Shown here: positions 1 through 7,442 of the stretch, in pieces
Layout of the letters: every line of letters begins with the position of its first letter
How positions within the stretch are numbered: position 1 is the first letter of the stretch
Origin: Anaeromyces robustus
Lineage: Eukaryota; Neocallimastigomycota; Neocallimastigomycetes; Neocallimastigales; Neocallimastigaceae
Length of the DNA: 19,354 bases
Direction: 5' to 3'
Assembly: GCA_002104895.1 (NCBI GenBank)
Contig: MCFG01000646.1
Span: 1-19,354, forward strand
Notes under the pieces: model-generated
What the model saw: only the letters and a program-made list of their open reading frames with translations
Told to the model about the DNA's origin: nothing
Databases searched by the model: none
Position numbers and translations under genes: made by a program

Positions 1-340
1 CATCTCTATCTAAATCGAAGTTTGTGTCGGTAGAACTATCATCAGAATCTTGATTACCAAGTAATGGTCTAGGAGTTTCAAATCTTTCATATCCTTGTGG
101 CGCAGTATTTTCAGTATTTAATCTTTGATTAATATTTTCTATAGCAGAATAAATATTATTTAGCCTAGATTCTAGTTGTTCATAATATTGGGTAAAATCA
201 TTAGTTGAAACAAAGTTTGCTTGCACACCATCGATAATTTCAGCAGCAGTTCTGGTAGCATCTTGCCTAAGTTGTTCAACTTCTTCAGCCATGGGAACTT
301 CAGGTGCAGGAGTGGTAGCTCTATAGGAATTTCCAAACAT
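1..340 (-). CDS. Gag-like protein, N-terminal part (runs off left edge)
   Basis: An open frame of 113 codons starts at the ATG whose complement is at 338-340 and stays open to the left edge. Its codon composition is far richer in G+C than the DNA upstream, which supports real coding. The protein begins MFGNSYRATTPAPEVPMAEE. A heptad-like stretch with a coiled-coil look follows (around residues 18-80, with EEVEQLRQD, YYEQLESRL and NIYSAIENINQRL). The end is acidic and polar (SDDSSTDTNFDLDRD). No domain can be named from this piece. A Gag N-terminus of another retrotransposon is the best guess, given the neighbours and the coiled-coil-then-linker style. A fungal hypothetical gene is also possible. 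No frame break is visible in the part present. Confidence 0.55.
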   Translation of the reverse strand, partial: MFGNSYRATTPAPEVPMAEEVEQLRQDATRTAAEIIDGVQANFVSTNDFTQYYEQLESRLNNIYSAIENINQRLNTENTAPQGYERFETPRPLLGNQDSDDSSTDTNFDLDRD

Positions 341-1353
341 CTTAAGGTAACCAGAAAACAGCAGGTAAGATTATTGTTAAATGAGGGTAGTTTTGGTTTA
401 ATAATGGTCAGGTCAAGATGTTTAATTAATAACAAAATAACTAATTAAACAAATATATAATTAATAGGCAAATTTATTTATTAATACACAATAAATTAAT
501 TAATTAAAAGAACACTTTTTTAAAATAATTAAGTTTTATAATAATATTTTTTATTAATAATTAATTAAGAAAAGTTTAAATAATAATTAGATTATTAAGT
601 CATTAATTCTAAGTTATTTAGTTAATAATCTTACAAAGATTAAAAGGAATTGTAATTTCAATCCTTATTTATACTTTTTCTAAATCTAATAATTATTAAT
701 ACATTTAATTATTATAATCTATTGATAATATATTTATACATGTATAATTTTAAATAAAATATATGAATAAAATAATATTGATAAAAATCTAACTATATAA
801 AACTAATATAAAACTATATAAACTATTAATAAATTTAATGATAAGAATTTATAATCTAAGATTTAGATTTATAACTATTCTAATTATTTAACTAGTTAAC
901 TATTTAATTATTTTAATTGTTTAGTATACTATTTAATTATTTATCTATATATTAATTATTTTTATCTTTGGATTTTTATAATCTTTTCTGTATAATTAAT
1001 TCTAGATAAAATGGGATATTTTTAATTATTTAAGATCTTAAGTAAATTTTAAATCTTTTTGAGATTTTTAGAATTCTAAGAATTTCTGTAAATTAATATA
1101 ATAATCAACTATTCTAATTTTTATAAAAATAATTAACAATTATTATAATATATTATATAAATTATTATTATTATTCTAATTAATATTTTATAAATTATTT
1201 GAAGGCGTTTTCTGTATATCTGAATGATTATTATTATTATAAATTATAATATAATTATTGAAATAAAAAGATTTTATCTATATAAAATATTATAATTATT
1301 TATTTATGGATCCTTGTAAATATTTAATTATATTTTTATATTGTATAAACCTT
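341..1353. other. AT-rich spacer without genes
   Basis: This stretch is almost purely A and T, with short imperfect direct and inverted repeats and no reading frame that looks coding. A near-palindrome AATCTT-ACA-AAGATT lies near 608-622. Nothing recognisable is seen. It may contain the promoter and leader of the gag-like gene to its left. Confidence 0.6.
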
Positions 1354-1480
1354 TAAAGTCCAATATCTCGCCAACCAGTGGTCCAAATGGGCTGAAATTC
1401 AGATATGTTGTAGCTCTTGAGCAGAGCTTCTCAATGAGCATAAAATCAAGCGGAAATCTTCAATATTTGCCAAGTTATCG
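1354..1480. other. GC-richer non-coding island
   Basis: About 125 bp with clearly more G and C sits inside very AT-rich DNA. It includes ATATCTCGCCAACCAGTGG, GGGCTGAAATTCAGATATG and GCTCTTGAGCAGAGCTTCTC. GCTCTTGAGCAGAGC is an imperfect palindrome (GCTCT...AGAGC). One plus-strand frame is open through the island, but it begins and ends in AT-rich DNA and its protein is not recognisable. It resembles a dispersed motif or remnant of unknown origin. It has no second copy in this window. Confidence 0.4.
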
Positions 1481-1768
1481 TTATTTTTCTTCTGATTATT
1501 TTTATTAATATCTTAAGGGTTAAATTAAGTTGATTAATATTTATTTAATTTGTCCAAACCCTTTACAATATCAATTTAAATACTTTTTAATATTTGTTTA
1601 TTTTATTGAAAATCGAATTTTAAGTGATTTAGTCAATAACGAAATTTAAATGTAATTGAACTATTAGTGAATTTCAATTTTAAATCCACTAATATTCGCG
1701 ACATTAAAAGTTAATATTATAATTAAAAGTACTATAAAAATTTCATTATTTATCAAATTAGCAAAATT

Positions 1769-1842
1769 GTAACCATGGTCTAGTGGTTAGTAACTATGAC
1801 CATCTGGGCGAATACTCTGGGTTCGACTCACACCTTGTTACA
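1769..1842 (+). repeat. tRNA-like element (SINE-like or tRNA pseudogene), copy 1
   Basis: A 74-nt stretch has an RNA polymerase III A box, TGGTCTAGTGG (1776-1786), and a near-consensus B box, GGTTCGACTCA (1820-1830), at tRNA-like spacing. The ends GTAACCA and TTGTTAC can form a 7-bp acceptor stem with one mismatch. The T stem has only three of five pairs and the anticodon arm does not fold normally. Instead ATGGTC (1775-1780) pairs with GACCAT (1798-1803), with TAGT/ACTA inside. A functional tRNA is therefore unlikely. A diverged second copy on the opposite strand at 6586-6640 suggests a dispersed tRNA-derived family. Confidence 0.5.
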
Positions 1843-1883
1843 TATTTTATAAAAATTTTATTTTAAATTTATTTATTATAAAT

Positions 1884-1933
1884 TTCTGTATTTTATTCTG
1901 TATTTGTTTCTGTATTTTATTTCTGTATTTCTT
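1884..1933. repeat. Short tandem repeat, TTCTGTA core
   Basis: Four copies of TTCTGTA at 1884, 1896, 1908 and 1921 are separated by T-rich filler, giving a 12-13 bp unit. It is a simple AT-rich tandem repeat. The same heptamer or its core also appears singly near 985, 1085 and 1209. Confidence 0.5.
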
Positions 1934-2304
1934 TATAGAATTACATGGAATAAAATTAGAAACTTTAAGAAAAAATTATATAATATTTCTTTATTTTTCT
2001 ATGAGATTCATTTTATATCAAAATATCTTAGTTTCTAGCAATTTTTATTATTTTTTTATGAACTTTTATTTTTAAAACTATTTTTCCGCAAAAAGTATAA
2101 ATAGGTGTAAAATCTTTAGTTAAAATATTTTCTTTGTGCTTTTATTCTTTTAATAACTTTTATATATTAGTAATAATTAAATCATAAGTAGTTTGAAACA
2201 CTACAAAGATTAGTTATTATTAATTTTTAATAATTAATAAAACTATATTCTAATAAAACAAATTTTAAATAAAAAATAAATTAAAATTATACTAATATAT
2301 ATCG

Positions 2305-2338
2305 ACACCGACCTTTCGGGTTAACAAAGGAAAGGTGT
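2305..2338. other. Stem-loop just beyond the truncated gypsy remnant
   Basis: ACACC (2305-2309) pairs with GGTGT (2334-2338), and CCTTT (2312-2316) with AAAGG (2326-2330), around the loop CGGGTTAAC. It is GC-richer than its surroundings and lies beyond the 3' truncation point of the reverse transcriptase remnant. It may be the edge of the sequence that replaced the lost 3' half, but no function can be shown. Confidence 0.35.
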
Positions 2339-2368
2339 TCTGATATTACAAAGTATAATCACTTTATT

Positions 2369-2998
2369 TTATTTTCTTTTCGTGTACGTTTTCAATATTG
2401 GTGTCAATTGTAATATTGGAACTACCGTTCCGTTACAGATATCATCAATGTAGGCGTAAGCATATTTACCAAGTACTTCTTCTAAAACATCGTTAATGAA
2501 GTGTTGGAATACGGCTGGTATATTTTTTAAACTGAAAGGCATTACCAAGTATTCGAAGTGACCGAATTTGCAAGTAAAAGCAGTTTTATATTCATCACCG
2601 CTTTTTATTCTGACGAGGTTGTAGGCAGATCGTAAATCAAGTTTGGAGAAGATTTTTCCTTTGCCAAGATGCTCAAGCATATCCTAGATAAGAGGAAGAG
2701 GATAGGAATCACGAATAGTAATAAAATTTAACTGTCTATAGTCTATGCACGTACGAAGTTTTCCATTTTTCTTAGGTACAAAAAGAACTGGAGCACCTGC
2801 AAGAGACTTAGATTTTCTTATAAATCCTTTGCGGAGGTTTTCACTAATGTATTCTTCTAGAGCATTTGATTCTTCATCTGTTAGAGGATAGATTGGCCCA
2901 TAAAATAACTTTGAGTTTTCTTTTAATTTGATTTCACAGTCGTAGGGACGATGGGGAGAAAGCTTGTCTGCAGCAGTTTCGCTAAAAACGTCTTTATA
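2369..2998 (-). pseudogene. Truncated Ty3/gypsy reverse transcriptase
   Basis: Read on the minus strand from about 2998, the frame gives [20 protein letters not shown], then [28 protein letters not shown] and DSYPLPLI. An in-frame TAG at 2684-2686 follows, then [28 protein letters not shown] and AYIDD. These are reverse transcriptase fingers and palm blocks, including the catalytic [11 protein letters not shown] and YIDD aspartates. Immediately after YIDD (about 2437) homology ends abruptly. The usual hydrophobic ILIYS block is replaced by unrelated residues up to the stop at 2369. Inactive because of the stop, the upstream frameshift and the truncation. Confidence 0.8.
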
Positions 2999-3744
2999 AG
3001 TGCTTTGGGCAAAAAGACGAGATCATCATCTGATTTGGAAAATTCTTCGATATTGGTTGCTACTTTAAAAGAATTGGTATCGTTTTTACTGTCAGTGTTA
3101 GAAGTAGAATTGTAAGAAAAATTTCTATCTGAGGATTTATTATTAACAGAGGTTGGAAATGTAGTATAAGTATTAGAGTTAGAAGATTCATCGGTTAAAG
3201 AAATTGGAAGTGTAGTATAAGTATTTGAATTAGAATTAGAATTAATAGATTCATCGTTAACAGAAATTGGAAGTGAAGTATGAGTATTAGAAGTAGACGG
3301 TCCTGAATCAGAGAGATATTGAGAAGTGAAAATAGGAAAAGCAGAATTCTTTAAGTTCATAGAAATAGGAGTACCGGATGGATCATAAGATATAGGAATA
3401 GAGACACAGTTCGAGTGACAGTAATTTGAATTAAAAGTAAGTTCTTTATTATAAAAATCAATATTAGGATTATGGAGCCTTAACCAATTCGACCCCAGAA
3501 TGCAAGCATATTTTGGAAGTTCCGTTACATAAAATGAAGTTTTGCAAAGATGGTCTTTGTATTTAAGATTAAGAGGTGGTGTAACACCGATGATTGCTTG
3601 TTTTCCACCTATTCCGACGATTTTTGGGAGATTTCCATCATCATAGTAAGGAAGTGAATAGTCTTTACAGAATTCTTCGTCGATAAAATTCAGTTCAGAG
3701 CCAGAATCAATTAGGAACGTTACCATCTGGATAGATATTAAAGT
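2997..3744 (-). pseudogene. Ty3/gypsy aspartic protease and linker, frame-shifted
   Basis: The frame shows FLIDSGSELNFIDEEF, the D-S-G active-site region of retroviral-type aspartic proteases. Downstream is CILGSNWLRLHNPNIDFY, matching the ILGLPWI block of such proteases. A serine/threonine/asparagine-rich linker follows, with degenerate repeats (SNTHTSLPISVNDES, SNTYTTLPISLTDES, SNTYTTFPTSVNNKS). The frame is entered by a shift from the Gag frame near 3735 and left near 2998, where homology moves to the reverse transcriptase frame. Protease would cleave the Gag-Pol polyprotein. The repeats in the linker are in-frame duplications of about 17 residues. Confidence 0.7.
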
Positions 3745-4564
3745 CAACAACAAAGTCAGTATTATTATTAGCTCTTCTTCTATTAACTTGTGGAGTAGGC
3801 CTTGTTGATAAAGATATGAAGGATGATTTCGTTTTATTTGGTTTATCCTTCGTAAGAGGGCAACTATTAAGCAAGTGATCAGATGATCTACAATATAAGC
3901 AAAGATTATTCTTCTTTCTTCTTTCTTTTTCTTCTTTAGACAAGGGTCCACGATAGTTATTCTTCGTATTCTTTTTTGAAGAATTTGTGTTGAAGGATTT
4001 CGGTTTATTTTGGGAATGGTTGTCAAAGAATTGTTTCTTCACGAAGAGTCGAGAATCGATTCTAGAAGCAATCGTTTGCATGGCGAATAAACTTTTAGGC
4101 CCAGGGAACATTTCTAAGATACGGGAGGCAACTTGATCATTCAAACCAGCCAAAAATGTATCCATTTTGGCATCCTCATTTCAGGTTGATACATCCGAAT
4201 ATTTATTGAACTCAAGAATGTATCCATTTACTCCCCCTATACTTCTTTGTTTAATCCTTCTGAGCATTTGGTTGGCTATATAGGCCTCATCATTGCTTCC
4301 ATAAAAAGCCCTTAATTTCCCAACGAAAGCCTCATAGTTTGCAAAGCATGGATCTTGATTTTCTATGAGCGAGGCAGCCCAATTCATAGCGTTACCATAC
4401 AAGCGAGATATAAGATAGACGACTTTTGCACCATCGTCTTGGTAACGATCAGGGTAAAGTTGGAAGACTAAGTTAATTTTCGCAAGAAAGCTTTTCAAAT
4501 ATTTCCTGTCACCGGCGAAACTGTCTTTAAGAGTGGCGTTGTCAAATATGTTGCAATCTTCCAT
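3735..4564 (-). pseudogene. gag: Broken Ty3/gypsy Gag with zinc knuckle
   Basis: The likely start is MEDCNIFD (ATG at 4564). A hydrophobic AT-coded stretch extends the frame up to 4645 but is probably leader. A capsid-like region follows, with KSFLAKINLVFQLYPDRY and YLISRLYGNAMNWAASLIE. It matches the retrotransposon Gag pattern also seen in the chromovirus Gag (KIRYLISYMLGRSLEWASIL). An in-frame TGA at 4181-4183 interrupts it, and the frame continues after it with NEDAKMDTFLAGLNDQV. A CCHC zinc knuckle, CLYCRSSDHLLNSC (CX2CX4HX4C), lies near the end. The frame is lost near 3735, where protease homology shifts to another frame. Gag would form the particle that packages element RNA; this copy cannot make a full product. 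Confidence 0.75.
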
Positions 4565-4650
4565 GTGGAATAGTGAGAATGTAATAAGTATTATGAAGAT
4601 AAAATGAATAATAATAAAAAGGATTATAAAATAATTGTCGTCCATAAAAT

Positions 4651-5137
4651 TTTTTATAAAGTTTATTTAATAAGGAATTAATTTAATATTGTTATTATCA
4701 ACTTGAGTTACCGATCAAATTACACTTAATAAACTATTAGCTTAGGGTCTTTCAACCGATAATAAATATTCCGTCACCTTCGCACGATCTAAGTTCCGTC
4801 ACGTGTTTAGGATCTTATTATTACCTTTACTATACCCCTGTTGAGAAGCTAATAAGGCCTGTTTATTGCTGAAGTATAATTTGTTTAACTCAAGATTGAT
4901 AAGAAAAGTATATTTCAATTATCAATATTAAATTAAACAGAATTTTAAAGTTTCAATGAAAATAAGTTTTTTTTTAATAAACAGATAAAATATATTAATA
5001 ATAATAAATTAAAATGAAATAAAACAAAATATTGATTATTAATTAATTAATAAGTTATATTATATAAAAGAAAATTAATAAGCCAAATTATATAGTGTTA
5101 AACCATCAAATATATAATTTGTTATATCTTCACAAAC
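4651..5137. other. Leader-like region upstream of gypsy remnant 1 and AT-rich spacer
   Basis: The part next to the gag start (about 4690-4870) is GC-richer than the DNA beyond. It has two direct copies of TTCCGTCAC at 4769-4777 and 4794-4802. The string AATAAGGAATT just upstream of gag resembles the equivalent place in the chromovirus leader (AATAAGGAATTTTA). It therefore looks like the old 5' untranslated leader of remnant 1. No LTR end or primer site could be identified. The rest is AT-rich with no genes. Confidence 0.4.
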
Positions 5138-5159
5138 GTTATAATATAAATATTATAAC
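5138..5159. repeat. Perfect palindrome, 10-bp arms
   Basis: GTTATAATAT, then AA, then ATATTATAAC. The arms are perfectly complementary. AT palindromes are expected by chance at some rate in such DNA, but a 10-bp arm with a 2-bp centre is long. No function is assigned. Confidence 0.5.
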
Positions 5160-5307
5160 AGGTCTTAACGTAGCTCTTATCAATAAGAAAGTATTATCGA
5201 TTGTTAATATTAAAAAAAATTTAAAAGAAAGGTATGTAGTAATAATTTTTATTATAATTAACTTTTGTTAACTGAAAAATTACTACTAGTAAGCTTTCCC
5301 AGTATTA

Positions 5308-5332
5308 ATAATACTTAAATGATAAGTATTAT
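5308..5332. repeat. Inverted repeat, 10-bp arms
   Basis: ATAATACTTA (5308-5317) and TAAGTATTAT (5323-5332) flank AATGA. It lies about 150 bp from the palindrome at 5138-5159. No gene is nearby. Confidence 0.45.
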
Positions 5333-5570
5333 GGTATAAGAGTTTAACTTCTGACGCGTACGTAAGAAGGTTTAATGAAGATATTATTTATTAATTTTTT
5401 AATTTTTATATTAATATTTTTATTTTTTAATTAATAATTTTAAAATGTTTTATATTTCGATTATTAATTTTTTACTATTAATGAAAAAATAAAAAAAATA
5501 AAAAAAATGGAAAAAAATAAATTTAAATTTCTTATTTAACTGGAAAATTTATATGCGTTCAATAATTAAA
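5333..5570. other. AT-rich spacer
   Basis: Mostly A and T runs with no coding signal. A short GC-richer patch, TTCTGACGCGTACGTAAG, lies at 5349-5366. Nothing recognisable. Confidence 0.5.
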
Positions 5571-5880
5571 AATTTTGAAGTAAAAGCATTTCCTGAAATT
5601 TTCCAGGATTAATTCAAAAGGTGAAGAAATAGTAAGCGCTTATTTGTCAAGTCACTTGCCTATTATTGGCGTCGTGTACTTGAGCGCACCTCGAGTACTT
5701 TAAAAATAAATTTCTAAAGTAGTTCAGAGCCTGCCAACCCAATTATTGTACAGGATAAACTTACTCCGGAAATTTCTTCACTTCTTGTATTTGAATTAAT
5801 ACCTGCTTCTAAGTCAGTACTAATTCAATTACTCCAAAAAAATTTTCCAGATGAAAGAAAAAATTTATTTATTTTTTTTT
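5571..5880 (+). pseudogene. Decayed coding-like island, unknown protein
   Basis: One plus-strand frame reads FPEIFQD, stop, FKR, stop, then RNSKRLFVKSLAYYWRRVLE and RTSSTLKINF. After another stop it reads SSSEPANPIIVQDKLTPEIS, SLLVFELIPASKSVLIQLLQ and KNFPDERKNLF, before running into a T homopolymer. The residue mix and GC-richer codons look like a protein remnant rather than random AT-rich sequence, but I do not recognise the family. At least three stops interrupt it. A hairpin at 5676-5698 (GTACTTGAG/CTCGAGTAC around CGCAC) lies inside. Confidence 0.3.
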
Positions 5881-5993
5881 TTTTTTTTTTTAAAATTTGT
5901 TTTATTAGAAAAAAAAATTTTTAGTTTTATTAGAACAATAATTTATTAATGAAAAATATTAAGTTTGTTTTTTAATTAATAATATAATTAAGA

Positions 5994-6117
5994 GCGCCTC
6001 CTCCGCAAAACAATTATTGCTACTGACTATACTCTTAATTTTTTTATTAATAAAATAATTTACAACTTAAATTATTTTTCTTTTAATAAATTAGAAAATA
6101 AAAATAAAAAATTATGA
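5994..6117 (+). repeat. Dispersed repeat, copy A
   Basis: The first 43 bp (GCGCCTCCTCCGCAAAACAA onward, ending in CTATACTCTT) match 8395-8437 with 6 mismatches, nearly all transitions. The AT-rich sequence after it (TATTAATAAAATAATTTA, then TTTTAATAAATTAGAAA) also resembles what follows the 8395 copy, so homology extends to roughly 6117. The 8395 copy abuts the MULE transposon, so this may be a MULE end. Confidence 0.5.
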
Positions 6118-6140
6118 AAAATTCTTTTAAATTCTAAAAG

Positions 6141-6185
6141 ACGCCTTTATTCACAAATTATATTTGTTACTGACTTATCTTTTAA
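6141..6185 (+). repeat. Dispersed repeat, copy B (diverged)
   Basis: The sequence starts ACGCCTTTATTCACAAATTA and continues TTTGTTACTGACTTATCTTTT. It aligns with copies A (5994) and C (8395) over about 45 bp with more mismatches. Same orientation as both, about 147 bp after copy A. Confidence 0.4.
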
Positions 6186-6585
6186 TAATTAAAAAAAATA
6201 TTCAACATTAAGGTATTAAGTTTTTTATTTTAAGGAGTTTTTATTGTAAAGATATATGTCTTTAACAATATATTTAAAATAAACCCTTAACCCTTATAAA
6301 AAATAAAATAAATTTTTGAACTATTTATTAATTATAAATTTATAATTAAAAATACGAGTTAACTTAATAAGTTAGTGTTAAAATAATAATTTATTTTATT
6401 AATAAAAACTCGAATTATTAAAATTTTTTAGAGAAAAATTCACTCGTATATATAGAAAAATTTTGAAAAACTTTTTAAAAAATTTTTAATGACCAAAATT
6501 TAACCAATCAGAATAATTTTGCTTGGTAAAATTTATGGCTAAAATAAAAATAATAAAAATATGAATTTTTGAAATTGAGAGGTTT
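6186..6585. other. AT-rich spacer
   Basis: No coding or RNA signal. Long A/T runs and short imperfect inverted repeats only. Confidence 0.5.
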
Positions 6586-6640
6586 CTAACTCGAGAAGTT
6601 CGAACCATAGTCTTAGTTACTAACCAATAAGACAGGTTAC
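6586..6640 (-). repeat. tRNA-like element, copy 2 (shortened)
   Basis: On the minus strand from 6640 it begins GTAACCTGTCTTATTGGTTA, continues GTAACTAAGAC, and reaches a B-box-like GGTTCGAACTT. It shares GTAACC at the start, GGTTAGTAACTA in the middle and the B box with copy 1 (1769-1842). It lacks about 12 nt of the anticodon-to-variable region. GTCTTA pairs with TAAGAC, replacing the different but equally placed stem in copy 1, so pairing is kept while bases differ. Not a functional tRNA; a dispersed tRNA-derived repeat is the best reading. Confidence 0.45.
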
Positions 6641-6647
6641 TCATTTT

Positions 6648-7061
6648 TACGATTCTGATAAAGAATGAAATTTATAAAAATATAATTAATATCTGCTTGA
6701 ATTTCAAATGTTAAGTATCCAACTGGATTAATTTCTAATTTAAATAAGTTTACTAGGCCGAATGACTAATTATATAGTTTTTATAATTAAATAGTTTTAT
6801 AATTAAATAATATTTAAATAATAACTAAATTAATTGCAATGCAAATAACACAATATTTATTTAATAATAATAATAACACTTTTAATATTAACTTTTTAAT
6901 AATAAATTTTATTTAAAAATATGATATTGATAATATTAATATAACTATATAATTCAGGTGTTAATAACCTTACAAAGAACATTAAATATAACTTTATGTT
7001 ATGTTCTTTTATACTTTGTAAGTTTGATAATAGTAATATAAAATATAATATAAAATATTAT
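6648..7061. other. AT-rich spacer with an inverted repeat at 6969-7022
   Basis: No genes. Within it CTTACAAAGAACAT (6969-6982) is mirrored by ATGTT (7001-7005) and CTTTGTAAG (7014-7022), forming a hairpin with an 8-nt bulge on the right arm. The hairpin sits just beyond the truncated 3' end of gypsy remnant 2. Confidence 0.45.
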
Positions 7062-7437
7062 ATTTACAAGTTAAGGCGGTTTTATATTCATCACCTTTGA
7101 TTATAACGAGATTATAAGCTGAGCGTAGATTCAATTTGGAGAATATTTTGCCTTTTCCCAAATGTTCGAGCATGTCTTGTATTAGTGGAAGTGGATATGA
7201 GTCTCGAATGGTGATTTTATTTAGCTCCCTATAATCTTGACAGAGACTAAGTTCACCATTCTTTTTAAGTACAAAGAGAACTGGAGCACCAGCAGGAGAC
7301 TTAGATTTGCGTATGAAACCTTCAAGATTTTCATCAATATACTCTTTAAGAACTCTGGATTCAAGTTCAGTTAAGGGATAGATTGGACCATAAAAGAGTT
7401 TTGCGTTTTCAATAAGGTTTATTTGGCAGTCCAGTCA
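7062..7437 (-). pseudogene. Reverse transcriptase fragment of gypsy remnant 2
   Basis: The frame gives [60 protein letters not shown] and [18 protein letters not shown], then DEYKTALTCK. These are the fingers and early palm blocks. The catalytic LDLRSAY block has an Asp-to-Asn change (LNLRSAY). Two single-codon deletions relative to the relatives are visible (ENLEGFIRK, IIKGDEYK). A short GACTG duplication near 7427-7436 shifts the frame next to the solo LTR. The YIDD block is missing because the fragment ends at about 7062. Confidence 0.8.
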
Positions 7438-7442
7438 TAAGG

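Larger units (their letters stand above)
2369..4650 (-). mobile_element. Ty3/gypsy remnant 1 (gag-pro-partial RT, no LTRs seen)
   Basis: On the minus strand, gag, protease and the first half of reverse transcriptase follow in Ty3/gypsy order. They are broken by stops and frameshifts. The element is cut off just after the reverse transcriptase YIDD motif, so RNase H, integrase and the 3' LTR are missing. No LTR could be identified upstream. The sequence is related to the intact chromovirus at 10488-16969 (shared strings such as [10 protein letters not shown], GAPxLFV and SAYNLVRIK) but is a distinct, older lineage. It is closer to remnant 2 at 7062-8394 (shared [24 protein letters not shown]-type residues). 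Confidence 0.85.

Noticed and set aside
172-448. Open frames on both strands at 172-435 and 221-448
   Set aside because: They are shadows of, or run across, the gag-like frame at 1-340, which has better composition and a sensible protein.
341-1353. Mitochondrial or replication-origin DNA because of extreme AT content
   Set aside because: The neighbours are nuclear LTR retrotransposons and a MULE, and no mitochondrial genes or origin-like arrays are visible.
1769-1842. A functional tRNA gene
   Set aside because: The T stem has two mismatches of five, the acceptor one mismatch, and no standard anticodon arm forms. Kept only as a tRNA-like repeat.
4565-4645. Hydrophobic N-terminal extension of the remnant 1 Gag, as a membrane segment
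   Set aside because: It is coded by pure AT leader DNA upstream of the better start at 4564. Gag of this group has no such segment.
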